This document shows, piece after piece, positions 26,124-34,489 of a DNA stretch of 64,000 bases; the first letter of the stretch is position 1; each line of letters starts with the position of its first letter. The DNA comes from Pseudomonas moraviensis (GTDB lineage Bacteria > Pseudomonadota > Gammaproteobacteria > Pseudomonadales > Pseudomonadaceae): assembly GCF_900105805.1 (NCBI RefSeq), contig NZ_LT629788.1, forward strand, positions 3,348,001 to 3,412,000, given 5' to 3'. The notes beneath the pieces were generated by a model. It did not search any database. It worked only from the letters and a program-made list of their open reading frames with translations, and was not told where the DNA came from. A program made the translations under genes and the position numbers.

Positions 26124-27326
26124 TCAGACGCGTTCGATGGCCAGGGCCAGACCTTGGCCGACACCGACGCACATGGTCGCCAGACCTTTCTTGCCACCGG
26201 TCTTTTCCAACTGATGCAGGGCAGTCAGCACCAGTCGTGCGCCGCTCATGCCCAATGGGTGACCGAGGGCAATCGCGCCACCGTTCGGGTTGACCTGCGT
26301 AGCGTCATCCGCCAGACCCAGCTCACGCAGCACCGCCAAGCCTTGGCTGGCAAACGCCTCATTGAGTTCGATCACGTCAAAATCGCTGACCGCGACGCCG
26401 AGGCGCTCGGTCAGTTTGCGCACCGCTGGCACCGGGCCGATGCCCATCACCCGCGGTGCGACGCCGGCGCTGGCCATGCCGAGCACTTTCGCGCGGGCGG
26501 TCAGGCCGTGTTTTTTCACCGCTTCAGCCGAGGCAAGTATCAGCGCCGCGGCGCCATCGTTAACGCCAGAGGCATTGCCGGCGGTGACGGTTTTGTCCGC
26601 GCCGTTGACGGGTTTCAGTCTGGCCAGCGCTTCAATTGTGGTGTCGGCGCGCGGATGCTCGTCCTGGCTGACCACGGTTTCGCCTTTTTTATGAGCGATG
26701 CGCACTTCGACGATTTCTTCAGCGAAGTAACCGGCGGCTTGAGCGGCAGCGGTACGTTGCTGACTGCGCAGGGCAAAGGCGTCCTGATCCTCACGCGAAA
26801 CCTGGTAGTCGTCGGCGACGTTGTCAGCGGTTTGCGGCATGGCATCGACGCCGTACTGCGCCTTCATCAGCGGGTTGATGAAACGCCAGCCGATGGTGGT
26901 GTCTTCCAGTTTCATGTTGCGCGAGAACGCCGCATCAGCCTTGCCCATCACGAACGGCGCGCGGGACATCGACTCGACGCCGCCGGCAATTGCCAGCTCC
27001 ATTTCGCCGCTGGCAATCGCACGAAACGCAGTGCCGATGGCGTCCATGCCCGAGGCGCAAAGACGATTGAGGGTCACGCCGGGCACGCTGTCCGGCAGAC
27101 CGGCGAGCAGCAGCGCCATGCGTGCAACGTTGCGGTTGTCTTCGCCAGCCTGGTTGGCGCAGCCAAGGAACACCTCATCGACTGCATTCCAGTCCACCGA
27201 TGGATTGCGCTCCATCAAGGCTTTGATCGGCACGGCGGCCAGGTCATCGGCGCGAACGCCGGACAGTGCGCCGCCGAAACGGCCGATGGGGGTGCGAATC
27301 GCGTCGCAGATATACACGTCACGCAT
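26124..27326 (-). CDS. pcaF: 3-oxoadipyl-CoA thiolase
   Basis: 400 residues. The nucleophilic Cys is in TLNRLCASGMDA (near residue 90), the His in GGAIALGHPLGMSGARL, and the second Cys in ATMCVGVGQG. It splits 3-oxoadipyl-CoA with CoA into succinyl-CoA and acetyl-CoA. Two adjacent ATGs exist (27329 and 27326); the second has the better distance to GGGAG and yields MRDVYICDAIRTPIG as in P. putida PcaF. Either start overlaps the pcaJ stop, so coupling is certain. Confidence 0.94.
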   Translation of the reverse strand: MRDVYICDAIRTPIGRFGGALSGVRADDLAAVPIKALMERNPSVDWNAVDEVFLGCANQAGEDNRNVARMALLLAGLPDSVPGVTLNRLCASGMDAIGTAFRAIASGEMELAIAGGVESMSRAPFVMGKADAAFSRNMKLEDTTIGWRFINPLMKAQYGVDAMPQTADNVADDYQVSREDQDAFALRSQQRTAAAQAAGYFAEEIVEVRIAHKKGETVVSQDEHPRADTTIEALARLKPVNGADKTVTAGNASGVNDGAAALILASAEAVKKHGLTARAKVLGMASAGVAPRVMGIGPVPAVRKLTERLGVAVSDFDVIELNEAFASQGLAVLRELGLADDATQVNPNGGAIALGHPLGMSGARLVLTALHQLEKTGGKKGLATMCVGVGQGLALAIERV

Positions 27327-28105
27327 CATGCTTCTCCCGGTGCCTGACCGTGGGCGGCGGCGGTGCGCGCTTCAAGATCACGCAGCGCGGTCAGCTCGAC
27401 GTCGGTCGGCTCAGCAGTGGTTTCAACGGATTCGGCAAAACGGATCGCCCAACCGGTGGCGGCGACCACTTGCTCGCGGGTCACGCCCGGATGCAACGCG
27501 GTGACCACGAACTCGTTAGTGCCCTCCTCCGGTTCCATGATGCACAGGTCGGTGATGATCCCCACCGGCCCGGCACCCGGCAGGCCCAGACGTTTGCGCG
27601 AATCGCCACCCTCGCCGTGACCGACGGAGGTGATGAAATCGAGTTTGTCGACAAACGAACGCGCCGACTGTTTAAGGATGATCAGCACGCTTTTCGCCGA
27701 ACCGGCAATCTCCGGCGCGCCACCGGCACCCGGCAGACGCACTTTCGGCGCGTGGTAGTCGCCGACCACGGTGGTGTTGATGTTGCCGAAACGGTCGACC
27801 TGCGCGGCGCCGAGAAAACCGACGTCGATGCGCCCGCCCTGCAGCCAATAGCGAAAAATCTCACCGGTCGGCACGACGGTGTCGGCGGTTTCGGCCAGCT
27901 CGCCGTCACCGATGGACAGTGGCAGCACGCTCGGCTTGGCGCCAATCGGGCCGGATTCGTAGATCAGCACCACGTCCGGCGATGAAGTCAGACGCGCAAG
28001 GTTGGCGGCTTTCGACGGCAGGCCGATGCCGACGAAGCACACCGAGCCGTTCTTCAGGCGCCGGGCCGCAGCGACGGTCATCATTTCATTGGTGGTGTAA
28101 GTCAT
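27326..28105 (-). CDS. pcaJ: 3-oxoadipate CoA-transferase, subunit B
   Basis: 259 residues of the CoA-transferase beta family. The catalytic Glu is in LIYESGPIGAKP; FVGIGLPSKAANLA and GAAQVDRFGNINTTVVGDY are family blocks. With PcaI it transfers CoA from succinyl-CoA to 3-oxoadipate. Its start overlaps the pcaI stop (TAATG) and its stop overlaps pcaF, giving a tightly coupled pcaIJF unit. Confidence 0.94.
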   Translation of the reverse strand: MTYTTNEMMTVAAARRLKNGSVCFVGIGLPSKAANLARLTSSPDVVLIYESGPIGAKPSVLPLSIGDGELAETADTVVPTGEIFRYWLQGGRIDVGFLGAAQVDRFGNINTTVVGDYHAPKVRLPGAGGAPEIAGSAKSVLIILKQSARSFVDKLDFITSVGHGEGGDSRKRLGLPGAGPVGIITDLCIMEPEEGTNEFVVTALHPGVTREQVVAATGWAIRFAESVETTAEPTDVELTALRDLEARTAAAHGQAPGEA

Positions 28106-28962
28106 TACTTGGCCTCCGAAGCAGCGGCCAACTTGGCCTGGAATTCGCTGAAATCAGCGCAGCCATGGATGTATTCGTTGATCCACGCGGTAAACGTCTC
28201 ACGGTCGCGAGCGATCGGGTCCCACGCCTGATAGAAACGATTGTCACGCTCGGTGTAACCGTGGGCGTAGGACGGATGCGCGCCACCCGGTACATGGCAG
28301 ACCGCGCTCAAGGCCCAGGTCGGCAGTACACAGGCGTTCATCGGTGCGTTGAGGTCGTCGACGATTTCTTCCACGGTGACGATGCAGCGTTTGGCCGCCA
28401 GCGCGGCTTCTTTCTGCACACCGAGAATGCCCCAGAGCAGCACGTTGCCTTTGCGGTCGGCCTTCTGCGCATGAATCACGGTGACGTCGGGGCGTACCGA
28501 TGGCACTGCCGCCAGCACTTCGCCGGTGAACGGGCAGGTCACGGTTTTGATCAGCGGATTGACCTTCGGGAGGTCGGAACCGGCGTAGGCACGCAGCACC
28601 GCGAACGGCAGGCCGGACGCGCCAGCGACATAGGCATTGGCGAGGTCGGCATGGCTGTGCTCTTCGATTTCCAGGGCGTGCGGCCATTGCTTCTCGACCG
28701 CGTCACGCAGACGGTGCAGCGAGCCCACACCCGGGTTGCCGCCCCAGGAGAAAATCAGTTTGCGCGCGCAACCGGCGCCGATCAGTTGGTCGTAGATCAG
28801 GTCCGGCGTCATCCGCACCAGCGTCAGATCTTTCTTGCCCTGACGAATGATTTCATGACCCGCTGCCGTAGGGATCAGGTGAGTGAAGCCTTCGAGGGCG
28901 ACGGTATCGCCGTCGTTGACGAATTGCTTCACCGCGTCGTGCAGCGAAAGGATCTCAGCCAT
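28105..28962 (-). CDS. pcaI: 3-oxoadipate CoA-transferase, subunit A
   Basis: 285 residues from the ATG at 28962 (MAEILSLHDAVKQFVNDGDT); a start 50 codons upstream would run through the operator region. The conserved G-F-T-H-L-I-P and FSWGGNPGVGS segments mark the CoA-transferase alpha family. PcaR-like sites lie about 105-135 bases before the start, so this is probably the first gene of an inducible pcaIJFHG(TBDC) transcript. Confidence 0.94.
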   Translation of the reverse strand: MAEILSLHDAVKQFVNDGDTVALEGFTHLIPTAAGHEIIRQGKKDLTLVRMTPDLIYDQLIGAGCARKLIFSWGGNPGVGSLHRLRDAVEKQWPHALEIEEHSHADLANAYVAGASGLPFAVLRAYAGSDLPKVNPLIKTVTCPFTGEVLAAVPSVRPDVTVIHAQKADRKGNVLLWGILGVQKEAALAAKRCIVTVEEIVDDLNAPMNACVLPTWALSAVCHVPGGAHPSYAHGYTERDNRFYQAWDPIARDRETFTAWINEYIHGCADFSEFQAKLAAASEAK

Positions 28963-29066
28963 GGAGCGGGCTCCTGTTCTTTTGTAAGGAATCGCCAGTG
29001 ATAAAAAGGCGCGAGGTTCAGCGCCGGAGTCACTGAAGATTAAGCCTGGGAAAATCGCCAAACAAT

Positions 29067-29098
29067 CCGATAATCGACTGAGTGTTCGTTTATCGCAC
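29067..29098 (-). promoter_or_regulatory. PcaR-like operator/promoter of pcaIJF
   Basis: GTTCGTTTATCGCAC at 29084 matches 13 of 15 bases of the PcaR site GTTCGATAATCGCAC remembered from P. putida, and CCGATAATCGAC lies just before it. Located upstream of pcaI on the minus strand. Confidence 0.7.
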
Positions 29099-29131
29099 GG
29101 ATTGTTGTTCACCTAACAATCAGATCAAAAG

Positions 29132-29198
29132 CTTCGCGAGCAGGCTCGTTCCCACAGGGAAATGCATTCCAGAGTGGGAGCGAGCCTGCTCGCGAAGA
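29132..29198. repeat. REP pair, short-spacer GTGGGAGCGAG variant
   Basis: Inverted CTTCGCGAGCAGGCTCG units around the short spacer GGGAAATGCATTCCAG, between pcaK and pcaI. Confidence 0.9.
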
Positions 29199-29230
29199 GG
29201 CCGGCATGTTCAATAAAGATTCATGCCCGG

Positions 29231-30577
29231 TCAGGTCGCATCGGCGTGACTGACCACGCCCTTGATCAGCACCGCCGCCGTTGCCAGGCCGGCCGGGATC
29301 ACCAGTGCGGTCAGCACCTGCTCGAAATTCCAGCCCAGGCCGAGCAAGGTCGCGCCCATCCACGCGCCGAGGATCGCGCCAAAGCGGCCGATGCCGAGCA
29401 TCCACGACACCCCGGTCGCGCGGCCCTGAGTCGGGTAGAAGCGGGCTGCCAGCGACGGCATCGCCGATTGCGCGCCGTTCACACACATGCCCGCCACCAG
29501 CACCAGCGTCGCCAGCAAGGTGATGTTGCCCAGGCTCTGCCCTACCGCGTAGGCAAATACCCCGGCCAGCAGGTAGAAAATGCCGATGACCTTGTGCGGA
29601 TTGAAGCGGTCCATCGCCCAGCCCACAGCGACCGCACTCAACACGCCGCCGAACTGGAACAACGCACCGATAAACGCGGCCTGCTCCATGCTCGCGCCGC
29701 TGTCGCGCATCAGCGTCGGCAACCAACTGGTCAGCAGGTAGACGATCACCAGGCCCATGAAATAGGTCAGCCACAACAGCAGCGTGCCAGTGCTGTAAGT
29801 ACCGGAGAAAATCACCGCGAAGACATTGCGCGCCTTGACGGTTTTCTGTTCCGGCACACTGAAGCTCGAAGCCTGAGCGACGGTGATCGGATCGATCGGT
29901 GCCAGGGTCTTGCGCACTTTGTCGGTGCCACGGTTGCGCACCACCAGGTAACGCGCCGATTCCGGCAGCCAGAACAGCAGCACAACCGCGAGGATCAGCG
30001 GCAGGATCCCGCCGATCATCAGCAAGGCGTGCCAGCCGAACGCCGGGATCAGTTTTGCCGAGATGAAACCACCGCCGGCCATGCCGAGATTGAAGCCGCA
30101 GAACATGCTCGTCACCAGCAGCGACTTCTTGCGCTCCGGGGTGTATTCCGAGAGCAGCGTGGTGGCGTTGGGCATGCCCGCACCGAGACCGAGCCCGGTC
30201 AGGAAGCGCAACACCAGCAGTTGTTCGACGTTGGTGCTGTACGCCGAGGCCAGGCTGAAGCCGCCGAACAGAACCACCGCGCCAACGAGTACGACTTTTC
30301 GTCCGAAGCGGTCAGCCAGAGGGCCGGAGCCGAGGGCACCGAAGACCATGCCGATCAGCGCGGCACTCATCACCGGGCCGAGGCTGGCGCGATCGATACC
30401 CCAGTCCTGCGACAGCGCCGGGGCGATGAAGCCCATGGCGGCAGTGTCGAGACCATCGAGAAATACGATCAGGAAACACAGGATCACCACCCGCCACTGA
30501 TAGCGCGAGATCGGTTGGTCGTTGATGAAGGTCTGCACATCGAGGCAGTTACCCACAGCGGACTGAGGCTGGTTCAT
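29231..30577 (-). CDS. pcaK: 4-hydroxybenzoate/protocatechuate MFS transporter
   Basis: 448 residues from the ATG at 30577, exactly the length of P. putida PcaK. Aromatic acid:H+ symporter hallmarks are FLDGLDTAAMGFIAPAL in helix 1 (Asp residues needed for transport in PcaK), GPLADRFGRKVVL in loop 2-3 and GLGLGAGMPNATTL. It imports 4-hydroxybenzoate and protocatechuate across the inner membrane and is linked to chemotaxis in P. putida. A PcaR-like inverted repeat lies 255 bases before it. Confidence 0.93.
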   Translation of the reverse strand: MNQPQSAVGNCLDVQTFINDQPISRYQWRVVILCFLIVFLDGLDTAAMGFIAPALSQDWGIDRASLGPVMSAALIGMVFGALGSGPLADRFGRKVVLVGAVVLFGGFSLASAYSTNVEQLLVLRFLTGLGLGAGMPNATTLLSEYTPERKKSLLVTSMFCGFNLGMAGGGFISAKLIPAFGWHALLMIGGILPLILAVVLLFWLPESARYLVVRNRGTDKVRKTLAPIDPITVAQASSFSVPEQKTVKARNVFAVIFSGTYSTGTLLLWLTYFMGLVIVYLLTSWLPTLMRDSGASMEQAAFIGALFQFGGVLSAVAVGWAMDRFNPHKVIGIFYLLAGVFAYAVGQSLGNITLLATLVLVAGMCVNGAQSAMPSLAARFYPTQGRATGVSWMLGIGRFGAILGAWMGATLLGLGWNFEQVLTALVIPAGLATAAVLIKGVVSHADAT

Positions 30578-30831
30578 TATTTTTATTCCACGCAAAAAAC
30601 GCAGTCGAACGGCGGCCGGCCAGAGCACGGCACGGTCACAAGATTAGAAGGTTGTAATCAGGCGTTGCGCGGGACCCGGCAACAACGGGTGAAACACAGA
30701 CAGACGGGGATCGGGCGCATGGTGAGTTGCCTCTTGTCATTATTATCGTGGTCGACAGTCCGGCGGGCTCATACACGTCAGCACCGGATGACGCTGCCGC
30801 GACATTAATGATCCGAGGGTTTTAGCGTCAA

Positions 30832-30863
30832 TTCGATAAACGCAACACTGTGCGTTTATCGAA
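30832..30863. promoter_or_regulatory. PcaR-like inverted repeat upstream of pcaK
   Basis: TTCGATAAACGCA at 30832 faces TGCGTTTATCGAA at 30851, a perfect 13-bp inverted repeat with a 6-base spacer. Each arm resembles the PcaR half site. It lies just after the pcaR stop and before pcaK on the same strand; there is no T run, so an operator is more likely than a terminator. The rest of the gap to pcaK shows no gene. Confidence 0.65.
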
Positions 30864-30871
30864 CAGCTTCC

Positions 30872-31714
30872 TCAGGCGAACAACTGCGCACTGAGGTCGC
30901 GACTGGCGCTGAGCAGGCCCGGCAGAAAGCGCTGCTCCAACTCGGCGCGACTGACCCGGCCGGCGTGGGTGCTGACATTCAGCGCCGCAACCACTTGCCC
31001 GGAGGCGTCGTATACCGGCACGGCGATCGAGCGCAGGCCCTGTTCCAGTTCCTGATCGACAATGCACCAGCCCTGCTGACGCACTTGCTGCAAACATTCA
31101 AGCAAAGCGTCGGGCGTGTGAATGGTGCGGCTGGTCTTGGCGACGAGTTCAGCGTGGTCGAGGTATTCGCCCAGCGAAGTGTCATCCAGCGCTGCCAACA
31201 GAATCCGGCCCATCGACGTGCAATACGCAGGGAGACGCCCGCCGACCGAAAGGTCTACCGAGATCAACCGCTGCGTGGTCGCCGAGCGGGCAATGTAGAG
31301 AATGTCATCGCCCTCCAGCGTCGCCATGTTGCAGGCTTCGTGCAGTTGCTCGCTCATGCGGTCGAGATAGGGCTGGGCGGAAACGGCGAGCGGCGTCGAG
31401 GACAAATAGGCGTGGCCGAGGGTCAGCACCTTCGGCAGCAACGAATAGGTACGGCCGTCGGTGGTGGCGTAGCCGAGCTTGATCAGCGTGTGCAGGCAAC
31501 GGCGCACGGCGGCGCGGGGAATTTCCGTGCGATGGCTGATCTGTGCAATGGTCAGGTGACGCTTGCGTTCCTGAAATGCCTGCACCACCGCCAGGCCACG
31601 GGCCAGCGAGGTCATGAAATCCGGATCACCGGTCAGCGCCTGAATGCGCTTGGCCGGCGAGGCGACGATGGGCGGCGCCACCGACGTGAAGGAGTTGCGC
31701 ATTTGATCGTTCAT
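30872..31714 (-). CDS. pcaR: IclR-family regulator of the pca regulon
   Basis: 280 residues from ATG 31714, which has AAGGA at good spacing. The stretch FMTSLARGLAVVQAFQERKR opens the winged helix, with recognition helix context TEIPRAAVRRCLHTLIKLGY; the C-terminal IclR effector domain contains VGGRLPAYCTSMGRILLAAL. Very like P. putida PcaR, which binds 3-oxoadipate, activates pca genes and represses itself. It heads the cluster and has an operator-like repeat in its own leader. Confidence 0.94.
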   Translation of the reverse strand: MNDQMRNSFTSVAPPIVASPAKRIQALTGDPDFMTSLARGLAVVQAFQERKRHLTIAQISHRTEIPRAAVRRCLHTLIKLGYATTDGRTYSLLPKVLTLGHAYLSSTPLAVSAQPYLDRMSEQLHEACNMATLEGDDILYIARSATTQRLISVDLSVGGRLPAYCTSMGRILLAALDDTSLGEYLDHAELVAKTSRTIHTPDALLECLQQVRQQGWCIVDQELEQGLRSIAVPVYDASGQVVAALNVSTHAGRVSRAELEQRFLPGLLSASRDLSAQLFA

Positions 31715-31796
31715 TTCTTGTCCTTGTCCGGCACGCATCAATGCCTAGTCAAACGGCTCGCCACGCGATGCACAAGCACCGGGGCATCAACATTGG

Positions 31797-31826
31797 GCGA
31801 TTATCGAACCGCCGACCGATAATCGC
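31797..31826. promoter_or_regulatory. PcaR-like autoregulatory site upstream of pcaR
   Basis: GCGATTATCGAAC (31797) and ACCGATAATCGC (31815) form an inverted repeat; the first arm read on the minus strand is GTTCGATAATCGC, matching 13 of 13 remembered bases of the PcaR site. It is about 85 bases before pcaR. Confidence 0.7.
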
Positions 31827-32041
31827 AATCCAGCCCAGCGCGCCTTTCCATTGCCCTGAGTCGCCTTTATCGATTCTGCTCACAACTTGGTTGTTCTAGT
31901 TAATGGCGCCAAAAACAGAACGCCTGTTTCTATAACGCTGTCGTTACACTCAACTATGGGCAAAAGTTGCCAGCAACAAACCCGTCACACATTCAGAACC
32001 GTTTTTAACTTGGCAAAGATAGTCATTCCCGAATCGACCGC

Positions 32042-32192
32042 TATAATGCACCCTAGTCGCGGCGCTTTAATCCAAAGCCCGCGACTTGCTGAACGAGGCC
32101 CTTCGTCTCAGCCCCGGCCAGCGCCCGGCGCCCATTACACATGCAACGCCAGCGCTCGCTGAAACAGGAAACTGATGCTGCGTCAGTTTTTA
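32042..32192 (+). ncRNA. Candidate small RNA or attenuated leader
   Basis: A perfect TATAAT at 32042 with no gene directly behind it is followed by about 120 GC-rich bases and an intrinsic-terminator-like hairpin: AAACTGATG at 32169, loop CTG, CGTCAGTTT, then TT. The predicted transcript is about 140 nt. No clear -35 box at 17 bases. It could be a free small RNA or a leader that attenuates the downstream 66-codon gene. No known RNA family was recognised. Confidence 0.4.
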
Positions 32193-32345
32193 TCTGGTGC
32201 CGTAGCCGCCTGTAACACGGAAGTCTTGATCGCCTCTCCAATGTCACCCTGCCTGATCGGGCTGTGGATGACTGACGGGTTCGCTCAATTGACTCGTTGC
32301 AGTGTGTTTCACCGGATATTCAATTCAACTCATACAGGTAACACC

Positions 32346-32546
32346 GTGACGAAAGACGAACTGCGCGCGGAACTAGAGCGCCAGGAACAACGTTACAAGG
32401 AAGTTTACGGCGGGGAAGTCACCACCTACGCCGCTCAGCCGGAACCGGAACGCAAGGCATGGCGCAAGCGCCCTACCGTTCAGGATCAGGTGTTCAAGCA
32501 GGAAATCGAAAAAATCGAGAAGGAACTCAAAGCCGAAGAGCCATGA
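32346..32546 (+). CDS. Conserved small charged protein, unknown function
   Basis: 66 residues from GTG at 32346, five bases after AGGTAA: T-K-D-E-L-R-A-E-L-E-R-Q-E-Q-R-Y then a basic middle and EIEKIEKELKAEEP at the end. It is all helix-forming and highly charged, with no signal peptide. A longer reading from ATG 32175 was rejected because that ATG lies in a hairpin stem and the extra 57 residues look random. Function unknown. Confidence 0.7.
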   Translation: MTKDELRAELERQEQRYKEVYGGEVTTYAAQPEPERKAWRKRPTVQDQVFKQEIEKIEKELKAEEP

Positions 32547-32917
32547 GCCACGGCTGCTGAACATTCCAGAGTCGGCGTCCACCCGAGCCTCAGCGCGGTG
32601 GCAAGACGACACCTCGCGCGCCCGCTACCCGCGGGCAGCGGCTGCATCGCTATTGTGTGGCTCAAGAACGAACGTCCCACAGGTTTCAGAGATATTTCAG
32701 ACAAACGTTTGAGGCGCCAAAGCGCCGGAAAAACACTCTTGAAAATCAATTTTCACTAGAAAAATCAAATAGTTGAAAAACCCTTCGTGACGCCTGGTTT
32801 TCACGCCCTGCAACAAATTAAATCGAACAAGGGTGAGACCAGTGAGCAGACGGGGCATCGATTTCCTGTCTTTTCTGGCATAATCGCGCCCCCTTACGAC
32901 CGGGTCAGAAAACCTTC
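32547..32917. other. Intergenic leader of pit, no gene seen
   Basis: 370 bases without a credible ORF. Contains an extended -10-like TGGCATAAT at 32876-32884, 34 bases before the pit ATG, a plausible pit promoter although no good -35 box is visible, and an AT-rich stretch near 32740-32780. Confidence 0.5.
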
Positions 32918-34393
32918 ATGATCGATTTATTCAGCGGACTGGATGCTTGGGTGCTTGTGAGCCTCTTGCTCGCCCTGACGTTTGTCCTCGCCTTCGAGTT
33001 CATCAATGGATTTCATGACACCGCTAACGCGGTAGCCACTGTTATCTACACCAAAGCCATGCCGCCGCACCTGGCGGTGTTCTTTTCCGGTGTGTTCAAT
33101 TTCCTCGGCGTGCTGCTGGGCGGCGTGGGTGTGGCGTATGCCATTGTCCATCTGCTGCCGGTTGAGCTGCTGATCAATGTGAACACCGGCCATGGCCTGG
33201 CGATGGTGTTCTCGTTGCTCGCCGCGGCAATCGCCTGGAATTTGGGCACCTGGTACTTCGGTATCCCGGCTTCCAGCTCGCACACCCTGATCGGCTCGAT
33301 CCTCGGTGTCGGCCTGGCCAACGCGCTGATCAACGACATCCCGTTGGCCGATGGCGTGAACTGGCAGAAAGCGATCGACATCGGCGCCTCGCTGGTGTTC
33401 TCGCCGATGGCCGGCTTCCTCATCGCCGCGCTGGTGCTGATCGGCCTGAAGTGGTGGCGCCCGCTGTCGAAGATGCACAAGACGCCGGAACAGCGCCGCA
33501 AGATCGACGACAAGAAACACCCGCCGTTCTGGAACCGTCTGGTCCTGGTGATCTCGGCCATGGCCGTGAGCTTCGTGCACGGTTCCAACGACGGCCAGAA
33601 AGGCATCGGCCTGATCATGCTGGTGCTGATCGGTATCGTGCCGGCGCAGTTCGTGCTCGATCTGAACAGCACCACCTACCAGATCGAACGCACCCGCGAC
33701 GCGACCCTGCACCTGAGCCAGTTCTACCAGCGCAACGCCGATTCGCTGGGTGAGTTCCTGGCCCTGGGCAAGAGCGTGGAAGGCGACTTGCCGGAGAAAT
33801 TCCGCTGCAACCCGCAGCAGACCGAACCGACCATCACCGCTCTGCTGCACACGCTTAAAGGCGTAGCGGACTACCATTCGCTGTCGTCGGAAAGCCGCAT
33901 CGAAGTGCGTCGCTACCTGCTCTGCCTGGACGACACGGCGAAGAAAGTCGGCAAATTGCCTGGCCTGGAAGCCCGTGAAAAGGCTGACCTCGACAAGCTG
34001 CGCAAGGACCTGACCACCACCACCGAATACGCGCCGTTCTGGGTGATTCTGGCGGTCGCCCTGGCGCTGGGCCTGGGCACCATGGTGGGCTGGAAGCGCG
34101 TGGTGCTGACCATTGGCGAGAAGATCGGCAAGCAGGGCATGACCTATTCGCAGGGCATGTCGGCGCAGATCACCACGGCCAGTCTGATCGGCATGGCCAA
34201 TATTTTCAGCCTGCCGGTGTCGACCACTCACGTGCTGTCTTCGGGTGTCGCCGGGACCATGGTTGCCAATAAAAGCGGCCTGCAGGGTGGCACGGTGAAG
34301 ACTATTCTGCTGGCCTGGGTGTTGACCCTGCCGGCGACTGTGGCGCTGTCGGCCGGGTTGTTCTGGTTGGCTTCGAAGGCTTTGGGTAGTTGA
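32918..34393 (+). CDS. pit: Low-affinity inorganic phosphate transporter (Pit family)
   Basis: 491 residues of the PiT family. Both inverted signature copies are present: EFINGFHDTANAVATVIYTKAM near residue 30 (GFHDxAN) and VSFVHGSNDGQKGIGLI near residue 215, each next to transmembrane helices. A hydrophilic central loop of about 130 residues (DLNSTTYQIERTRDATLHL onward) separates the halves. It imports phosphate with divalent metal and protons across the inner membrane. A terminator follows closely. Confidence 0.93.
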   Translation: MIDLFSGLDAWVLVSLLLALTFVLAFEFINGFHDTANAVATVIYTKAMPPHLAVFFSGVFNFLGVLLGGVGVAYAIVHLLPVELLINVNTGHGLAMVFSLLAAAIAWNLGTWYFGIPASSSHTLIGSILGVGLANALINDIPLADGVNWQKAIDIGASLVFSPMAGFLIAALVLIGLKWWRPLSKMHKTPEQRRKIDDKKHPPFWNRLVLVISAMAVSFVHGSNDGQKGIGLIMLVLIGIVPAQFVLDLNSTTYQIERTRDATLHLSQFYQRNADSLGEFLALGKSVEGDLPEKFRCNPQQTEPTITALLHTLKGVADYHSLSSESRIEVRRYLLCLDDTAKKVGKLPGLEAREKADLDKLRKDLTTTTEYAPFWVILAVALALGLGTMVGWKRVVLTIGEKIGKQGMTYSQGMSAQITTASLIGMANIFSLPVSTTHVLSSGVAGTMVANKSGLQGGTVKTILLAWVLTLPATVALSAGLFWLASKALGS

Positions 34394-34413
34394 TCGATTG
34401 CTGCTTGTGAAGG

Positions 34414-34446
34414 AGGCGCGATTCTTTGGAATCGCGCCTTTTTTTG
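34414..34446 (+). terminator. Intrinsic terminator of pit
   Basis: Stem AGGCGCGATTC / GAATCGCGCCT with a TTTG loop, followed by seven T residues, 20 bases after the stop. Confidence 0.92.
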
Positions 34447-34489
34447 GTTTTGAGTTTGTGTGTATATCCGTTGCTGCGGTAACGGCTTC

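Noticed and set aside
29109..29774. 221-codon minus-strand frame at the pcaK 3' end
   Set aside because: Out-of-frame shadow of pcaK continuing through a REP pair.
30832..30863. The perfect inverted repeat after pcaR as a terminator
   Set aside because: No T run follows on the minus strand, and each arm resembles the PcaR half site; an operator is the better reading.
31887..32162. 91-codon plus-strand frame in the pcaR-upstream region
   Set aside because: No ribosome site, biased composition, and it runs through the candidate RNA promoter.
32175..32546. 123-residue reading of the small charged gene from ATG 32175
   Set aside because: That ATG lies in the stem of a terminator-like hairpin and the first 57 residues look random; GTG 32346 with AGGTAA is preferred.
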